This document shows, piece by piece, positions 15,656 through 23,698 of a DNA stretch of 64,000 bases. The notes below the pieces were generated by a model, which saw only the letters and a list, made by a program, of their open reading frames with translations, had not been told where the DNA came from and did no database searches. Each line of letters opens with the position of its first letter. The first letter of the stretch is position 1. The stretch comes from UBA5796 sp040752455 (GTDB lineage Bacteria; Chloroflexota; Anaerolineae; Anaerolineales; Villigracilaceae). Where the stretch lies: assembly GCA_049324115.1 (NCBI GenBank), contig JBMOMN010000016.1:1-64000 (forward strand), written 5' to 3'. A program made the position numbers and the translations under genes.

Positions 15656-16907
15656 TGGCTTTTCTCCTGGTGGTGACGGTTTGGCTGGATGGGACGAATA
15701 GGGAGTCGAAGTCGGAGGCGACCACGTCGTTGGCGATGGTTGCGCCGGGCTGGACGACCAGGCCGGGCGGCAACTGGCTGTTCTTGCCGACTACGGTCAG
15801 CTCGACGGGCTGGGTGCCGGTCCCGCCGCCGAGGCGGGCGTTCTGGCCGACCCGGACGCGCTTGTCCAGGATGGCCCGCTCGACGACCGCCCCGCTTTCG
15901 ACGATACAGTCGGTCAGCAGGATCGATTCGCGCACCACCGCCCCAGGCCGGACGATGACCCCCGGCGAGAGCACGCTGCTCTCCACCACCGCATTCTCCT
16001 GGATGAAGCAGCCGTCGGCGACCATGCTGGCGTAAACGGTGGCCCGTTCGGGGAAGCGCACCGGGGGCCGTTCCTCGGTGCGGGTGTGGATCACCCAGCG
16101 CCGGTCGTAAAGTTTGAGCGGCGGGTTGGGCGAGAGCAGGTCCATGTGGGCCTGCCAGTAGGAATGCATCGTGCCCACGTCCATCCAGTAGCCGGTGTAC
16201 GGGAAGGCGTAGACGTTGGCTTTGCTCTTGATCAGGCGCGGCAGGATGTCTTTGCCGAAATCGTGGGACGACCCCTTGCGCTGGTGGTCCTCCCACAGTA
16301 CCCGGTCGAGCAGGTTCAGGCTGAACAGGTAAACGCCCATGTTGGCGAAGTTGGAGGGCGGGCTGGCCGGTTTCTCGACGAAGGACGTCACCCGGTAGCC
16401 CGGATCCATGGCCAGGATGCCGAATCGAGGGGCGTCGGCCATCGGGACGCGGATCGCGCCCATGGTCAGGTCGGCCCCGTGGTCCAGGTGGAAGGCGATC
16501 ATGGCGTCGTAGTCCATGGTGTAGATGTGGTCGCCGGACAGGATCAGCACCAGGTCCGGGTCGTCGCGTTTGATGAAGGTGAAGTTCTGCTGGACGGCGT
16601 CGGCGGTCCCGCTGTACCAGTCCGAGTTGTAGCGGGCTTTGTAGGGGGTCAGGATGCGCACCCCGCCGGTGAAGTCCCGGTTCAGGTCCCAGGGCGCGCC
16701 GGCCCCGATGTGTTCGATCAGCGATTGGGGCCGGTACTGGGCCAGGATCATCACGTCGAAGATGCCGGAGTTGACGCAGTTCGAGAGGGCAAAATCAATG
16801 ATGCGGTACTTGCCCGCAAACGGGACGGCGGGCTTGGTGCGTTTGGCGGTCAGCACGCTCAGGCGGGCGCCCTCGCCACCGGCCAGGATGACGGCTCGGG
16901 TTTTCAC
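15645..16907 (-). CDS. glgC: Glucose-1-phosphate adenylyltransferase
   Basis: This 420-residue enzyme makes ADP-glucose, the donor for glycogen synthase. The N-terminal nucleotidyltransferase domain has 'AVILAGGEGARLSVLT' (a GARL variant of the usual GTRL), 'KPAVPFAGKYRIIDFALSNCVNSGIFD' split across the fold, and the ADP-glucose site 'GYWMDVGTM'. The C-terminal left-handed beta-helix holds the hexapeptide repeats. The start is a GTG at 16907, whose GTGA overlaps the TGA stop of glgA, giving tight translational coupling. An in-frame extension upstream would run through glgA and is rejected. Confidence 0.95.
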   Translation of the reverse strand: MKTRAVILAGGEGARLSVLTAKRTKPAVPFAGKYRIIDFALSNCVNSGIFDVMILAQYRPQSLIEHIGAGAPWDLNRDFTGGVRILTPYKARYNSDWYSGTADAVQQNFTFIKRDDPDLVLILSGDHIYTMDYDAMIAFHLDHGADLTMGAIRVPMADAPRFGILAMDPGYRVTSFVEKPASPPSNFANMGVYLFSLNLLDRVLWEDHQRKGSSHDFGKDILPRLIKSKANVYAFPYTGYWMDVGTMHSYWQAHMDLLSPNPPLKLYDRRWVIHTRTEERPPVRFPERATVYASMVADGCFIQENAVVESSVLSPGVIVRPGAVVRESILLTDCIVESGAVVERAILDKRVRVGQNARLGGGTGTQPVELTVVGKNSQLPPGLVVQPGATIANDVVASDFDSLFVPSSQTVTTRRKANEI

Positions 16908-18361
16908 AGGGTGTTGGCCCTCCCTTTCATCAGGGATTGGTAGACTTCCGCATACTGCCGGGCGGAGGCTTTCCAGGAGAAGTCCCGCGCCATGCCGTTG
17001 ATTTGAAGGGCCTGCCAGGACGGCTGATCGGCGTAAACCGAGACGGCCCGCCGCAGCGCCAGCGAGAGGGACTCGGCTGACGGTTCGGCGAAGACGAAGC
17101 CGGTCTCGCCCTCGCGGATGGTATCCACCAGGCCGCCGGTGGCGCGGGCCACCGGGACGCTGCCGTAGCGCATGGCGATCATCTGCGACAAGCCGCAGGG
17201 TTCGTAGCGCGAGGGCATCATCAGCATGTCGGAGCCGGCGTAGATCCTGTTGGCGAGGCGGGCGTCGAAACGGACCTCGGCCCGCACCCGGTCGGGAAAG
17301 TCTTTTTGCAGCATCCGGGCCTGGGTCTCCAGTTCGGCGTCGCCCGTGCCGAGCAGGACGGCCTGCCAGTCGAGGCCGTTGAGGTAGCGCAGGGCGTCGA
17401 AGACCAGGTCCATGCCTTTTTGCGGGTCGAGCCGGGAGACGACCGCCAGCACGGGCGTCCCGGGTGATTCGGGCAGTTTCAACTGGCGCTGCAAGCCGGC
17501 CTTGTTGGACTGGCGGGCTTTGATCGTTTGGGCCGAGTAGTTCTTTTCGAGGGCCGGGTCGGTCTGGGGGTCGAAGCGGCGGGTGTCTATCCCGTTCAGG
17601 ATGCCGAAGACCTGCAGGGCGCGCCCGCTCAGGAAGGTTTCCAGCCCGCAGCCGGCGGCCGGGGTCAGGATCTCCCGCGCATAGGTCGGCGAGACGGCCA
17701 CAATGGCGTCTGCGCCCCACAGGCCGAGCGGCAGGGGGAGCGGGTTGCCCCACCAGGGCAGGTCGGTGGCCGGAGCCTCGAAGCCGTATCCGGCAAGCTG
17801 GGCCGAGATGTTCGGCCCCATGAAGGGCAGGTTGTGGACGGTCAGCAGGGAGCGCATCCCGCGCAAGAACTCGTCCCCTTTGCGGTGCAGTTTGAGGGCG
17901 TAGCAGGCCAGGGCGGTGTGCCAGTCGTTGGCGTGGATGATCTCCGGCTGCCAGCCCAGGTGACGGGTGGCTTCGAGGGCGGCCAGCGAGAAGAAGACGT
18001 ATTTCTCGGCGTCCAGCCCGGCGTTGCTCGAATAGACTGTCTGGACGCTGTTGACCGGTTCGGCGGAGATGAAGTAGACCGGCAGGCCGTCCAGGGCGGC
18101 GGCATAGACCTGGGCCTGGACCTCGCCGGAGACGTGGGCCATCGGGAAAGCGGCTTCGAGCCGCAGGGTCAGGCCGTCGGTGCGGATGACGGGGTGGAGC
18201 GGCAGCATCAGGCGCACGTCCAGCTTTTGGCCCCCGGCGGATTCGGCGGTCAAGGCACGCAGCGCGGCGGGGAGCGACCCGGCCACGTCGCCCAGCCCGC
18301 CAACCTTGACGAAGGGGTCGGCTTCGGAGGCGAGGAACAGGATTTTGAGTTTTTCGGGCAT
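16904..18361 (-). CDS. glgA: Glycogen synthase (GT5)
   Basis: This 485-residue enzyme extends alpha-1,4-glucan from ADP-glucose. The GT-B fold starts with 'ILFLASEADPFVKVGGLGDVAGSLP', the glycogen-synthase KxGGL motif that binds ADP-glucose. The C-terminal domain has 'VSRLDPQKGMDLV' and the E-x7-E type retaining-glycosyltransferase site at 'MPSRYEPCGLSQM'. Length is typical of bacterial GlgA. It is the first gene of the glgA-glgC-malQ operon. A TAAAAT box ends seven bases before the ATG, with no Shine-Dalgarno site, so the mRNA is probably leaderless. Confidence 0.95.
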   Translation of the reverse strand: MPEKLKILFLASEADPFVKVGGLGDVAGSLPAALRALTAESAGGQKLDVRLMLPLHPVIRTDGLTLRLEAAFPMAHVSGEVQAQVYAAALDGLPVYFISAEPVNSVQTVYSSNAGLDAEKYVFFSLAALEATRHLGWQPEIIHANDWHTALACYALKLHRKGDEFLRGMRSLLTVHNLPFMGPNISAQLAGYGFEAPATDLPWWGNPLPLPLGLWGADAIVAVSPTYAREILTPAAGCGLETFLSGRALQVFGILNGIDTRRFDPQTDPALEKNYSAQTIKARQSNKAGLQRQLKLPESPGTPVLAVVSRLDPQKGMDLVFDALRYLNGLDWQAVLLGTGDAELETQARMLQKDFPDRVRAEVRFDARLANRIYAGSDMLMMPSRYEPCGLSQMIAMRYGSVPVARATGGLVDTIREGETGFVFAEPSAESLSLALRRAVSVYADQPSWQALQINGMARDFSWKASARQYAEVYQSLMKGRANTL

Positions 18362-18368
18362 GGGGGTT

Positions 18369-18374
18369 ATTTTA
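18369..18374 (-). promoter_or_regulatory. -10 box of the glycogen operon, leaderless type
   Basis: On the minus strand TAAAAT occupies 18374-18369, and the glgA ATG starts at 18361 after a 7-nt gap. Initiation at or next to the start codon is predicted. The expected -35 position falls in the GTGTTGCGTGG repeat and shows no consensus. Confidence 0.5.
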
Positions 18375-18379
18375 CAACG

Positions 18380-18485
18380 AAAGGGCGTGTTGCGTGGGGC
18401 GTGTTGCGTGGTGAGTGATGCGGGATGAGTGGTGCGTGGTGTGTGTTGCGTTGTGGGTGATGCGTGTTGCGTGGTGCATGGATGT
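18380..18485. repeat. Degenerate TGCGTGGTG/TGTTGCG tandem array
   Basis: About 100 bp consist of quasi-repeats of GTGTTGCGTGG and close variants, upstream of glgA. A short relative in reverse orientation (CACGCAACACGTAACACG) is embedded in a coding region at 38560-38580. No gene is encoded. The 400-bp gene-free stretch 18362-18762 contains this array, then the promoter at 18555-18583 and a 170-nt leader with a GCCGCC/GGCGGC hairpin near 18639-18660. Confidence 0.7.
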
Positions 18486-18554
18486 GCTGACCGACGAGTC
18501 CAGGGGGTGTCTGCGAACGAGTCCGGGGCTTATTGTCCAAGGCATCCATCCGTG

Positions 18555-18583
18555 TTGACCTTTGAGGAGCGGATGCTTATAAT
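18555..18583 (+). promoter_or_regulatory. Sigma70-type promoter of the small-gene cluster
   Basis: TTGACC at 18555-18560 and TATAAT at 18578-18583 are separated by exactly 17 bp. Initiation is predicted near 18590. This leaves an untranslated leader of about 170 nt before the first gene at 18763, unusually long compared with the leaderless genes in this window. Confidence 0.7.
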
Positions 18584-18762
18584 TTGCTCATCACAATATG
18601 AACTTGCTGCCACCCGAATAGTTCAGGATATTTAAAAGCGCCGCCAGGAAGCAGGCGGCAGGAAATCCGTTCAACGGGATGATATGCAGGAATGCTTTCC
18701 CCAAAAAATGTGTTGGACGGGCCGTCCACGAGCAAACAAAACTTTGTAAAGAAAAGGTTGGA

Positions 18763-19338
18763 ATGAGAATGTTGGAATATCCATCGGCCAATTTTCGTGA
18801 TGAATTAAACCCTGGCGAAAGAATCATCTGGAGCGGACAACCACAACAAGGCTTAATGCTAAGACCATCTGATATTTTTATGATACCTTTTAGCCTCTTA
18901 TGGGGTGGCTTTGCATTATTCTGGGAATTTGGGGTCGTCTCAAGCGGAGCGCCTTTCTTCTTTATGCTTTGGGGTGTTCCGTTTGTATTGGTTGGACTTT
19001 ATATGATTATTGGCAGGTTCTTTTTCGATAGTGCTCAACGAAGCAAGATTTATTATGCGCTTACCAATGAGCGAGCTATAATTATTTCTGGTGTGCTCAA
19101 CCAAACTACAAAGTCGTTGGATATAAAAAAACTGCCAGAGATAAACATCAGCACAAAAGGCGATGGCAAAGGAACCATAACTTTTGGGGCTTCACATCCT
19201 ATGGCTTGGATGTATTCAGGAAGTGGTTTTCCGAACATGGGCAGATACAATATCGCTCCCAGTTTTGAGATGATTGATGACGCAAAGACGGTCTATCAAC
19301 ACATCAAACGCTTGCAAAGAGAAGGTGTGCAAGCTTGA
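18763..19338 (+). CDS. Membrane protein with PH-like domain
   Basis: This 191-residue protein starts with 'LEYPSANFRDELNPGERIIWSGQPQQG', a hallmark of bacterial PH-domain (YdbS/DUF304-like) membrane proteins. Two hydrophobic helices (about residues 35-55 and 62-85) follow, then a beta-rich domain with 'YYALTNERAIIISG', which is the PH-like core. It should sit in the cytoplasmic membrane. Function unknown. ATG 18763 follows AAAGG; ATG 18769 is an alternative. Codon usage is AT-richer than the flanking core genes. It is the first of five unrelated small genes in one orientation. Confidence 0.78.
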   Translation: MRMLEYPSANFRDELNPGERIIWSGQPQQGLMLRPSDIFMIPFSLLWGGFALFWEFGVVSSGAPFFFMLWGVPFVLVGLYMIIGRFFFDSAQRSKIYYALTNERAIIISGVLNQTTKSLDIKKLPEINISTKGDGKGTITFGASHPMAWMYSGSGFPNMGRYNIAPSFEMIDDAKTVYQHIKRLQREGVQA

Positions 19339-19429
19339 CGCTCTCGCCCCGAAAGCATCCCCGGCGACGGTATCACCCCAAGAATCCGCCTTCGCCATAT
19401 CATCCCGAAGCACAAAGGAGATTTTAATC

Positions 19430-19891
19430 ATGCAAAACATGAGCGATAAAATGTGGAAAAGGCACGCCAATCCCTGGAGTGTTTGGACAAGATTTGCGGC
19501 AATCCCTGCTTTCATGCTTGCTGTTTGGAGTCGTACATGGATTGGCGCATGGTCACTCGTCCCAGTCGTCCTGGTTATCGTTTGGTTATATCTAAACGTA
19601 CTGGTTTTTCCACCCATTGATACGCCTCGCAACTGGGCATCCAAAGGAATCTATGGCGAGAAATTGTGGTTGGGCAAACGCTCCGAACTTCCCAAACATT
19701 ATGATGTGATTCAAAAATGGCTGATCATTCTTGGGGTCTTGGGAATGGTCATGATAGGGATCGGGCTTTATCTGCTACATTTCTGGCTAAGCCTGCTTGG
19801 CGCAGTGGTTCTGATCCTGGCGCAATTGTGGCGGATAGACCGTTTCAGCACCCTGTATGAATTGTTGAGCAACGAAAGCCGTCAGCCATAA
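19430..19891 (+). CDS. DUF6653-like small membrane protein
   Basis: This 153-residue protein begins 'MWKRHANPWSVWTRF' after a short leader, and continues with two hydrophobic helices, 'FPPIDTPRNWASKGIYGEKLWL' and two more hydrophobic segments. That layout matches small membrane proteins grouped as DUF6653, as far as I can judge from memory. No enzymatic motif is visible. A strong AAAGGAGA site precedes ATG 19430. It lies 91 bp after the PH-domain gene and shares its relatively AT-rich composition. Confidence 0.72.
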   Translation: MQNMSDKMWKRHANPWSVWTRFAAIPAFMLAVWSRTWIGAWSLVPVVLVIVWLYLNVLVFPPIDTPRNWASKGIYGEKLWLGKRSELPKHYDVIQKWLIILGVLGMVMIGIGLYLLHFWLSLLGAVVLILAQLWRIDRFSTLYELLSNESRQP

Positions 19892-19987
19892 GCAAAGCAG
19901 GTTCTTTTATTGTCAACGAGTCTTTCGTTCATCCGGCCCTCACGGATTGCGAGCCGTTGGGCAGAAGGAACGCGTAGGAACTGACGA

Positions 19988-20494
19988 ATGATATTGCCAA
20001 AGAAGCGGGACCCCAGGTTCATCACTGTGCGTCGCGGCGGCGCCCTCCAGGACGCCGATCATCACCTGCTTGCGATATGGGCGGCCGATTGCGCCCAGCA
20101 CGTGTTGCACTTATTCGAGGAGATGCAACCCAACGACGACCGGCCGCGCCGGGCCATTGGATCGGTGCGCGCCTGGGCGCGAGGTGAAATTACGATGTCC
20201 CGGTCCCGAGCGGCGGGGGGTCACGCGATGGCGGCAGCCAGGGACCTGAGTGGGGCCGCACGGTATGCCGCTGGTCAGGCGGCGGTAGTCGCCCATGTGG
20301 CCGCGCATGAGTTGGGCGCAGCTGCCTACGCCATCCGGGCCGCACGCGCTGCCGCGCCGGAAGGAGCGGCCGAGAGCGCAGGGCGACTCGAGTGCCGGTG
20401 GCAGCGCGACCAGCTCCCGGATGCGATTCGCGATCTCGTACTCGACGACCAGAAGTTGCGCAACGAAATCTGCTGGTTCGTATTCGGTTGCTGA
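19988..20494 (+). CDS. Imm-5-like putative immunity protein
   Basis: This 168-residue protein opens with 'PKKRDPRFITVRRGGALQDADHHLLAIWAADCAQHVLHLFEE', closely resembling the Imm-5-like putative immunity proteins common in actinobacteria. The middle is an alanine-rich helical stretch (about residues 70-125) rich in AAR/AAG words. The end, 'LPDAIRDLVLDDQKLRNEICW', is also typical. The gene is much more G+C-rich than the genes on both sides, suggesting separate origin. No cognate toxin is encoded nearby, so the immunity role is only a family-based guess. It lies 96 bp after the preceding gene. Confidence 0.72.
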   Translation: MILPKKRDPRFITVRRGGALQDADHHLLAIWAADCAQHVLHLFEEMQPNDDRPRRAIGSVRAWARGEITMSRSRAAGGHAMAAARDLSGAARYAAGQAAVVAHVAAHELGAAAYAIRAARAAAPEGAAESAGRLECRWQRDQLPDAIRDLVLDDQKLRNEICWFVFGC

Positions 20495-20535
20495 ACGAAT
20501 ATTTTGCCTGAGTCAAGTTTTTTGCAGGAGATCGC

Positions 20536-20940
20536 ATGATGAAAAACCTGATCGTTAATGGCAAGGGGATGCTTTTCGGCATCGTCGGCGCTATCATTGG
20601 CGCATTCCCCAACGTTTTCCTGAAAACCTATCTGGCTTTTTCGGATTTCGGATGGTCTTTTTGTAACTCATTTGTTTTTAAAATAGGGTGGGGTTTAGCG
20701 ATCACTCCCTGCGGGATTGTTTCTTTCGTGGTTTCTCCTTTTTGGGAACCGTTATTCCTGATAATCATTGGAGGCGCTTTGTTTGGTCTTATTGGTATGC
20801 GTCTGGGCTATAAAAATGCCCAAAAGCCGGGGCACAACTCAGGTCTGGAGGATTGGAGAGGTTCTTTTTGGTGGAGTTTTTTCGGAGGCGTATTGTACGA
20901 CCTGATATTCATGTTTATGATTATTTGGCCTGGTCAGTGA
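20536..20940 (+). CDS. Small membrane protein of unknown function
   Basis: This 134-residue hydrophobic protein has about four predicted transmembrane segments and a glycine-rich first helix ('GMLFGIVGAIIGAFP'). I do not recognise a family. The start at 20536 follows GGAG at a good distance; a second ATG is adjacent. Composition is AT-richer than the preceding gene. The spacing of 41 bp before it and 27 bp after it suggests co-transcription with its neighbours. Confidence 0.6.
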   Translation: MMKNLIVNGKGMLFGIVGAIIGAFPNVFLKTYLAFSDFGWSFCNSFVFKIGWGLAITPCGIVSFVVSPFWEPLFLIIIGGALFGLIGMRLGYKNAQKPGHNSGLEDWRGSFWWSFFGGVLYDLIFMFMIIWPGQ

Positions 20941-20967
20941 AATCAAAACCAATGGAGGCCTATTTCA

Positions 20968-21444
20968 ATGTCAATTGAAGAGAACAAAGCCATTGTCCGC
21001 CGTTACTTCGAAGACGCTCCTTACAATCCTGCATCCTGTGATGAGATCTTCGCACCCACGGTTCGTTGGCACGCCCTGTACCATACCTCCAACCCTGACT
21101 TCGATTCAACGCCTGAGATCGAGAGAGCCGCTTATGAGCGGCACAAGAAGGTCTGGGGAGGCTGGATCGAAACTGTTGGCCAGATGATCGCCGAAGGGGA
21201 TCGCGTCATGGCGCATTGGGTGGGTCATGGCAGGCAACAGGGCGAGTACTTTGGCGTCCCGGCTACGAACAAAGCCATTACCCTATCCGGTATCTATATT
21301 TTCCGCATCGAAAACAGCAGGATCGTTGAAGTCTGGAATCTCTGGGATCAGATCGGAGAGTTGCAGCAGTTGGGCGTGTTACCAGGAACAAAAGAACTGA
21401 TCATGAAATATAGAGAAACCATCGAATCAAAGAGAGACGCCTGA
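20968..21444 (+). CDS. SnoaL-like (NTF2-fold) protein
   Basis: This 158-residue protein has the typical SnoaL/ester-cyclase start 'SIEENKAIVRRYFEDAPYNPASCDEIFAP', the central 'GDRVMAHWVGHGRQQGEYFGVPATNK' strand pair and the ending 'GIYIFRIENSRIVEVWNLWDQIGELQQLG'. These cone-shaped proteins bind or isomerise small hydrophobic molecules, and most bacterial members have no proven substrate. A GGAGG site precedes ATG 20968. It is the last gene of the cluster; the terminator at 21457 follows. Confidence 0.88.
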   Translation: MSIEENKAIVRRYFEDAPYNPASCDEIFAPTVRWHALYHTSNPDFDSTPEIERAAYERHKKVWGGWIETVGQMIAEGDRVMAHWVGHGRQQGEYFGVPATNKAITLSGIYIFRIENSRIVEVWNLWDQIGELQQLGVLPGTKELIMKYRETIESKRDA

Positions 21445-21456
21445 AATGATAAATTC

Positions 21457-21486
21457 AGTCCCCGGCCATTCCGACCGGGGACTTTG
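21457..21486. terminator. Bidirectional terminator between the small-gene cluster and merR
   Basis: A 9-bp stem (21457-21465 with 21475-21483, AGTCCCCGG and complement) is followed by TTT. It lies between two convergent genes, 12 bp after the SnoaL-like stop and 6 bp before the merR stop at 21493, and can serve both. Confidence 0.65.
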
Positions 21487-21492
21487 CTGTAT

Positions 21493-22308
21493 CTACTTCT
21501 TCTCGACCGGGAACTGGATCTCGGTCACGGTTTCGGGGTCGGCCTGGCTGCCGTTCCTGCCGGGGCGGATGTACACCTCCCGCTCCGGGCCGGTGATCCG
21601 GTAGCCGTTCGCCTCCGTCCAGCGGATGACGGCCTCGACGGCCTTGCCCAGGGTGGTGTATGCTCCCCGGTGGATGGCCGCAGCCACCTCCACCCCCGGC
21701 AGGGTACGCACCTTCACGTTGCGGAACTCCGCCAGGTCGGCCTCGATCGGCTCGCACACCTCGGCGTCCACGTCGCGTTCCTTGTACTCCTCGTCGTAAT
21801 ACATCGTGAAGCACGGCCCAGTCGGGCGGACGCGCTGCATCGCCAGGTAGCCCTCCAGCTCGTTCCACAGCGCCCCCTGCTGGCTGTAAGCCGGGATGGT
21901 GTCCCGTATCGAGGCGACCTTGAGCGGTTCGACCTTTTTGATGACGACTTCAATCGTATTCATGGAACTCTCCTGTTCGATCTGACTCAGCCGGGCCTCC
22001 ACCCGGGCCAGCCGCTCCATCTCTTCCTGGACTTTGGCCTGTATCTCGGCCCGACGGGCTTTCAGCATCCCCCGCAGCTGCTCCGGGGAAAGCTCCTCGT
22101 CCAGCAGTTGGCCGATCTGCTGGAGCGGGAAACCCATCTCCTTCAGGGCCAGGATGCGGTATAGGCGCGGCAGTTGCTCGAAGGTGTAGTAGCGGTAGCC
22201 GGTGAAATCGTCCACGCTGGCGGGATGCAGCAGACCCTGTTCGTCGTAGAAACGCAGGGTCTTGATCGAGACCTGGCTGATGCGGGAAAACTGTCCGATC
22301 CGGATCAT
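21493..22308 (-). CDS. MerR-family regulator with GyrI-like ligand-binding domain
   Basis: This 271-residue protein resembles BmrR-type regulators. Residues 1-70 are a MerR winged helix ('MIRIGQFSRISQVSIKTLRFYDEQGLL... GYRYYTFEQLPRLYRI'). A coiled-coil dimerisation helix spans about 75-118. A GyrI-like effector domain (about 120-271) ends with 'REVYIRPGR...TEIQFPVEKK'. Such proteins sense amphipathic or cationic drugs and untwist promoters with 19-bp spacers. Its own promoter has exactly such a spacer with a dyad inside it. The start at 22308 is chosen by homology and by the -10 box six bases upstream. No efflux gene is adjacent, so only autoregulation is visible. Confidence 0.9.
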   Translation of the reverse strand: MIRIGQFSRISQVSIKTLRFYDEQGLLHPASVDDFTGYRYYTFEQLPRLYRILALKEMGFPLQQIGQLLDEELSPEQLRGMLKARRAEIQAKVQEEMERLARVEARLSQIEQESSMNTIEVVIKKVEPLKVASIRDTIPAYSQQGALWNELEGYLAMQRVRPTGPCFTMYYDEEYKERDVDAEVCEPIEADLAEFRNVKVRTLPGVEVAAAIHRGAYTTLGKAVEAVIRWTEANGYRITGPEREVYIRPGRNGSQADPETVTEIQFPVEKK

Positions 22309-22314
22309 GCTTGT

Positions 22315-22345
22315 TTTATACAACCTCCAGTAACGGGAGAGTCAA
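22315..22345 (-). promoter_or_regulatory. merR promoter with 19-bp spacer and operator dyad
   Basis: On the minus strand TTGACT (22345-22340) and TATAAA (22320-22315) are 19 bp apart instead of 17. The spacer contains the near-perfect palindrome CTCCAGTAACGGGAG (22325-22339 on the plus strand). An overlong spacer with an internal dyad is the classical architecture of MerR-controlled promoters. The -10 box ends six bases before the start codon. Confidence 0.85.
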
Positions 22346-22372
22346 GATGGGAGAGAAGAACACGACTCGTAC

Positions 22373-23353
22373 TTACGGCTCCCACTGGAAGTGGATCAGG
22401 GCAAAGAGGGTCGGTTGCCCCTGAACATACTCGATGCCTGCGATCCAGGCCCGCCAGTCCAGGCCGCCGTACTGGTCCGTGCCCGGCTTGTAGATCGTGT
22501 AGAAATTGATGTTGGTATATTCCGGGGGCCAGGGGTCGAGCGAAAAGGTCGCCAGGTCGAGCGTGTCGTTGCATTGCAGGGAGTAAGCTGCGCCGAACAC
22601 CTCCTGCAAGCGGGGCAGCGGCTGATCGCTGAAGGTCCCCAGGGTCGCCTCGCCGCTGCCGGGCGCAGGCCCCCAGTCCACCACGTAATCGGACTGGAAG
22701 ACCCAGGAGGCCTCTTCGGGCGTATAGTTCGCCACCGTCCCGTAGCGCCAGAGCCGCAGGTCCAGGCCGTGCGCCGGGCTGACCAGGGAACTCAGGCGGT
22801 CGCCGTCCGGGTCGAGCAGAGCCGCCGCCAGGCTGTCGAGCAGGGCCGTCACGCGGGTGTCGGCGCAGAAAGCGGAGGGGGACACGTATTCGGTCAGGAA
22901 ATTGGCGTTGACCCAGCCGGTCCCACCGCCCGGATTTTGGATCTCGACCCAGCGGTCGCCGCCGGCGCTGGCAGCCGGTCCCGTGCGGTTCACCCGCGAC
23001 GCCGTGGGCTGGAGCGTGCCTGCGACGGCATTATCCACCCCCGCGCCGGCGCGGACGTTGAGCACGTCACCAGGCGTGACCAGGACGACGGCGTAAGGGT
23101 TGTAGATGCCGGAGGGTGGCGGGGAGGTGACGGCCGGGGTGGCTGAAGGCGCGGCTACTGTATTTGTCGCAGCGGGCGCGCTCGTGGACGTGGGTTCCTG
23201 GGCTGCCGGGGCGGGAGAGGCCGCGGGCGCGGTGGGCAGTGCGGAGGTCGGGGTGGGAGGCAGGGTCGGCGGGGGTGGCGTTTCGGTGTCCACCTGGAAC
23301 GTGCAGGCGGTCATCGCCAGCATTACCAGTAAGGGTAGGAATTTTGTTTTCAT
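22373..23353 (-). CDS. Lipoprotein with SH3-like domain
   Basis: This 326-residue protein has a lipoprotein signal peptide ending in LAMTAC (Cys17), then a Thr/Pro/Ala-rich linker to about residue 80. A bacterial SH3 domain (about 85-155) follows: 'VTPGDVLNVRAGAGVDNAVAGTL' and 'DRWVEIQNPGGGTGWVNANFL'. The C-terminal 170 residues are a globular domain of unknown function, ending in the 'YGGLDWRAWIAGIEYVQGQP' region. The SH3 part probably binds cell-wall or other surface polymers. A GGAG site precedes ATG 23353. It is a stand-alone gene, convergent with nothing and divergent from the following repeat region. Confidence 0.85.
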   Translation of the reverse strand: MKTKFLPLLVMLAMTACTFQVDTETPPPPTLPPTPTSALPTAPAASPAPAAQEPTSTSAPAATNTVAAPSATPAVTSPPPSGIYNPYAVVLVTPGDVLNVRAGAGVDNAVAGTLQPTASRVNRTGPAASAGGDRWVEIQNPGGGTGWVNANFLTEYVSPSAFCADTRVTALLDSLAAALLDPDGDRLSSLVSPAHGLDLRLWRYGTVANYTPEEASWVFQSDYVVDWGPAPGSGEATLGTFSDQPLPRLQEVFGAAYSLQCNDTLDLATFSLDPWPPEYTNINFYTIYKPGTDQYGGLDWRAWIAGIEYVQGQPTLFALIHFQWEP

Positions 23354-23378
23354 CGTACTTCTCCTGTTTGATAGAGGA

Positions 23379-23543
23379 CTCTACTGCAAAACCTTTTTCA
23401 CCGCGAAGGCCGCGAAGCGCGCGAAGAAGTTCATCAAGTTTTCGAAGGCTGGAGCGAACAATTTTCAAGACTCCCTTCGGATTAATCAAGAAAACTTCGC
23501 GGCCTTCGTTGCTTCGCGGGAGACTGGCCTTTTTTCAGTAGAC
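23379..23543. mobile_element. MITE-like element with TCTACTG ends
   Basis: The ends are inverted repeats: CTCTACTGCAAAA at the left, and TTTTTTCAGTAGAC at the right. The interior (CCGCGAAGGCCGCGAAGCGC and AACTTCGCGGCCTTCG words) also folds back on itself. ATAGAG occurs just outside both ends and may be a short target duplication. A right-end relative, TTTGCAGTAGACTC, is present at 46196-46210. No gene is encoded. The remaining gap to 23698 holds no supportable gene; a 22-codon open frame at 23594 is too short to call. Confidence 0.6.
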
Positions 23544-23698
23544 TCATAGAGTATTCTCGCACAATTCCATCCCCAATTCAACCTGGCGGGCGTATGAACG
23601 CATTTCAATTGCAAGACAAAACCATCACCGTGCCGGCCCGGTTGCAAGGGCTGGCGCGGTGACGGATGTGATTCCCCCTTCTTTGCAGTGACAATCCT

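Noticed and set aside
18490..21444. Integron cassette array
   Set aside because: I searched the intergenic parts by eye for paired RYYYAAC/GTTRRRY core sites; only an isolated GTTGGGC near 19950 was seen, and there is no integrase gene in the window.
23594..23662. Short open frame of 22 codons starting MNAFQLQDKTITVPARL
   Set aside because: No ribosome-binding site or recognisable family, too short, and located in repeat-rich DNA. It may be a gene remnant, but I cannot support it.
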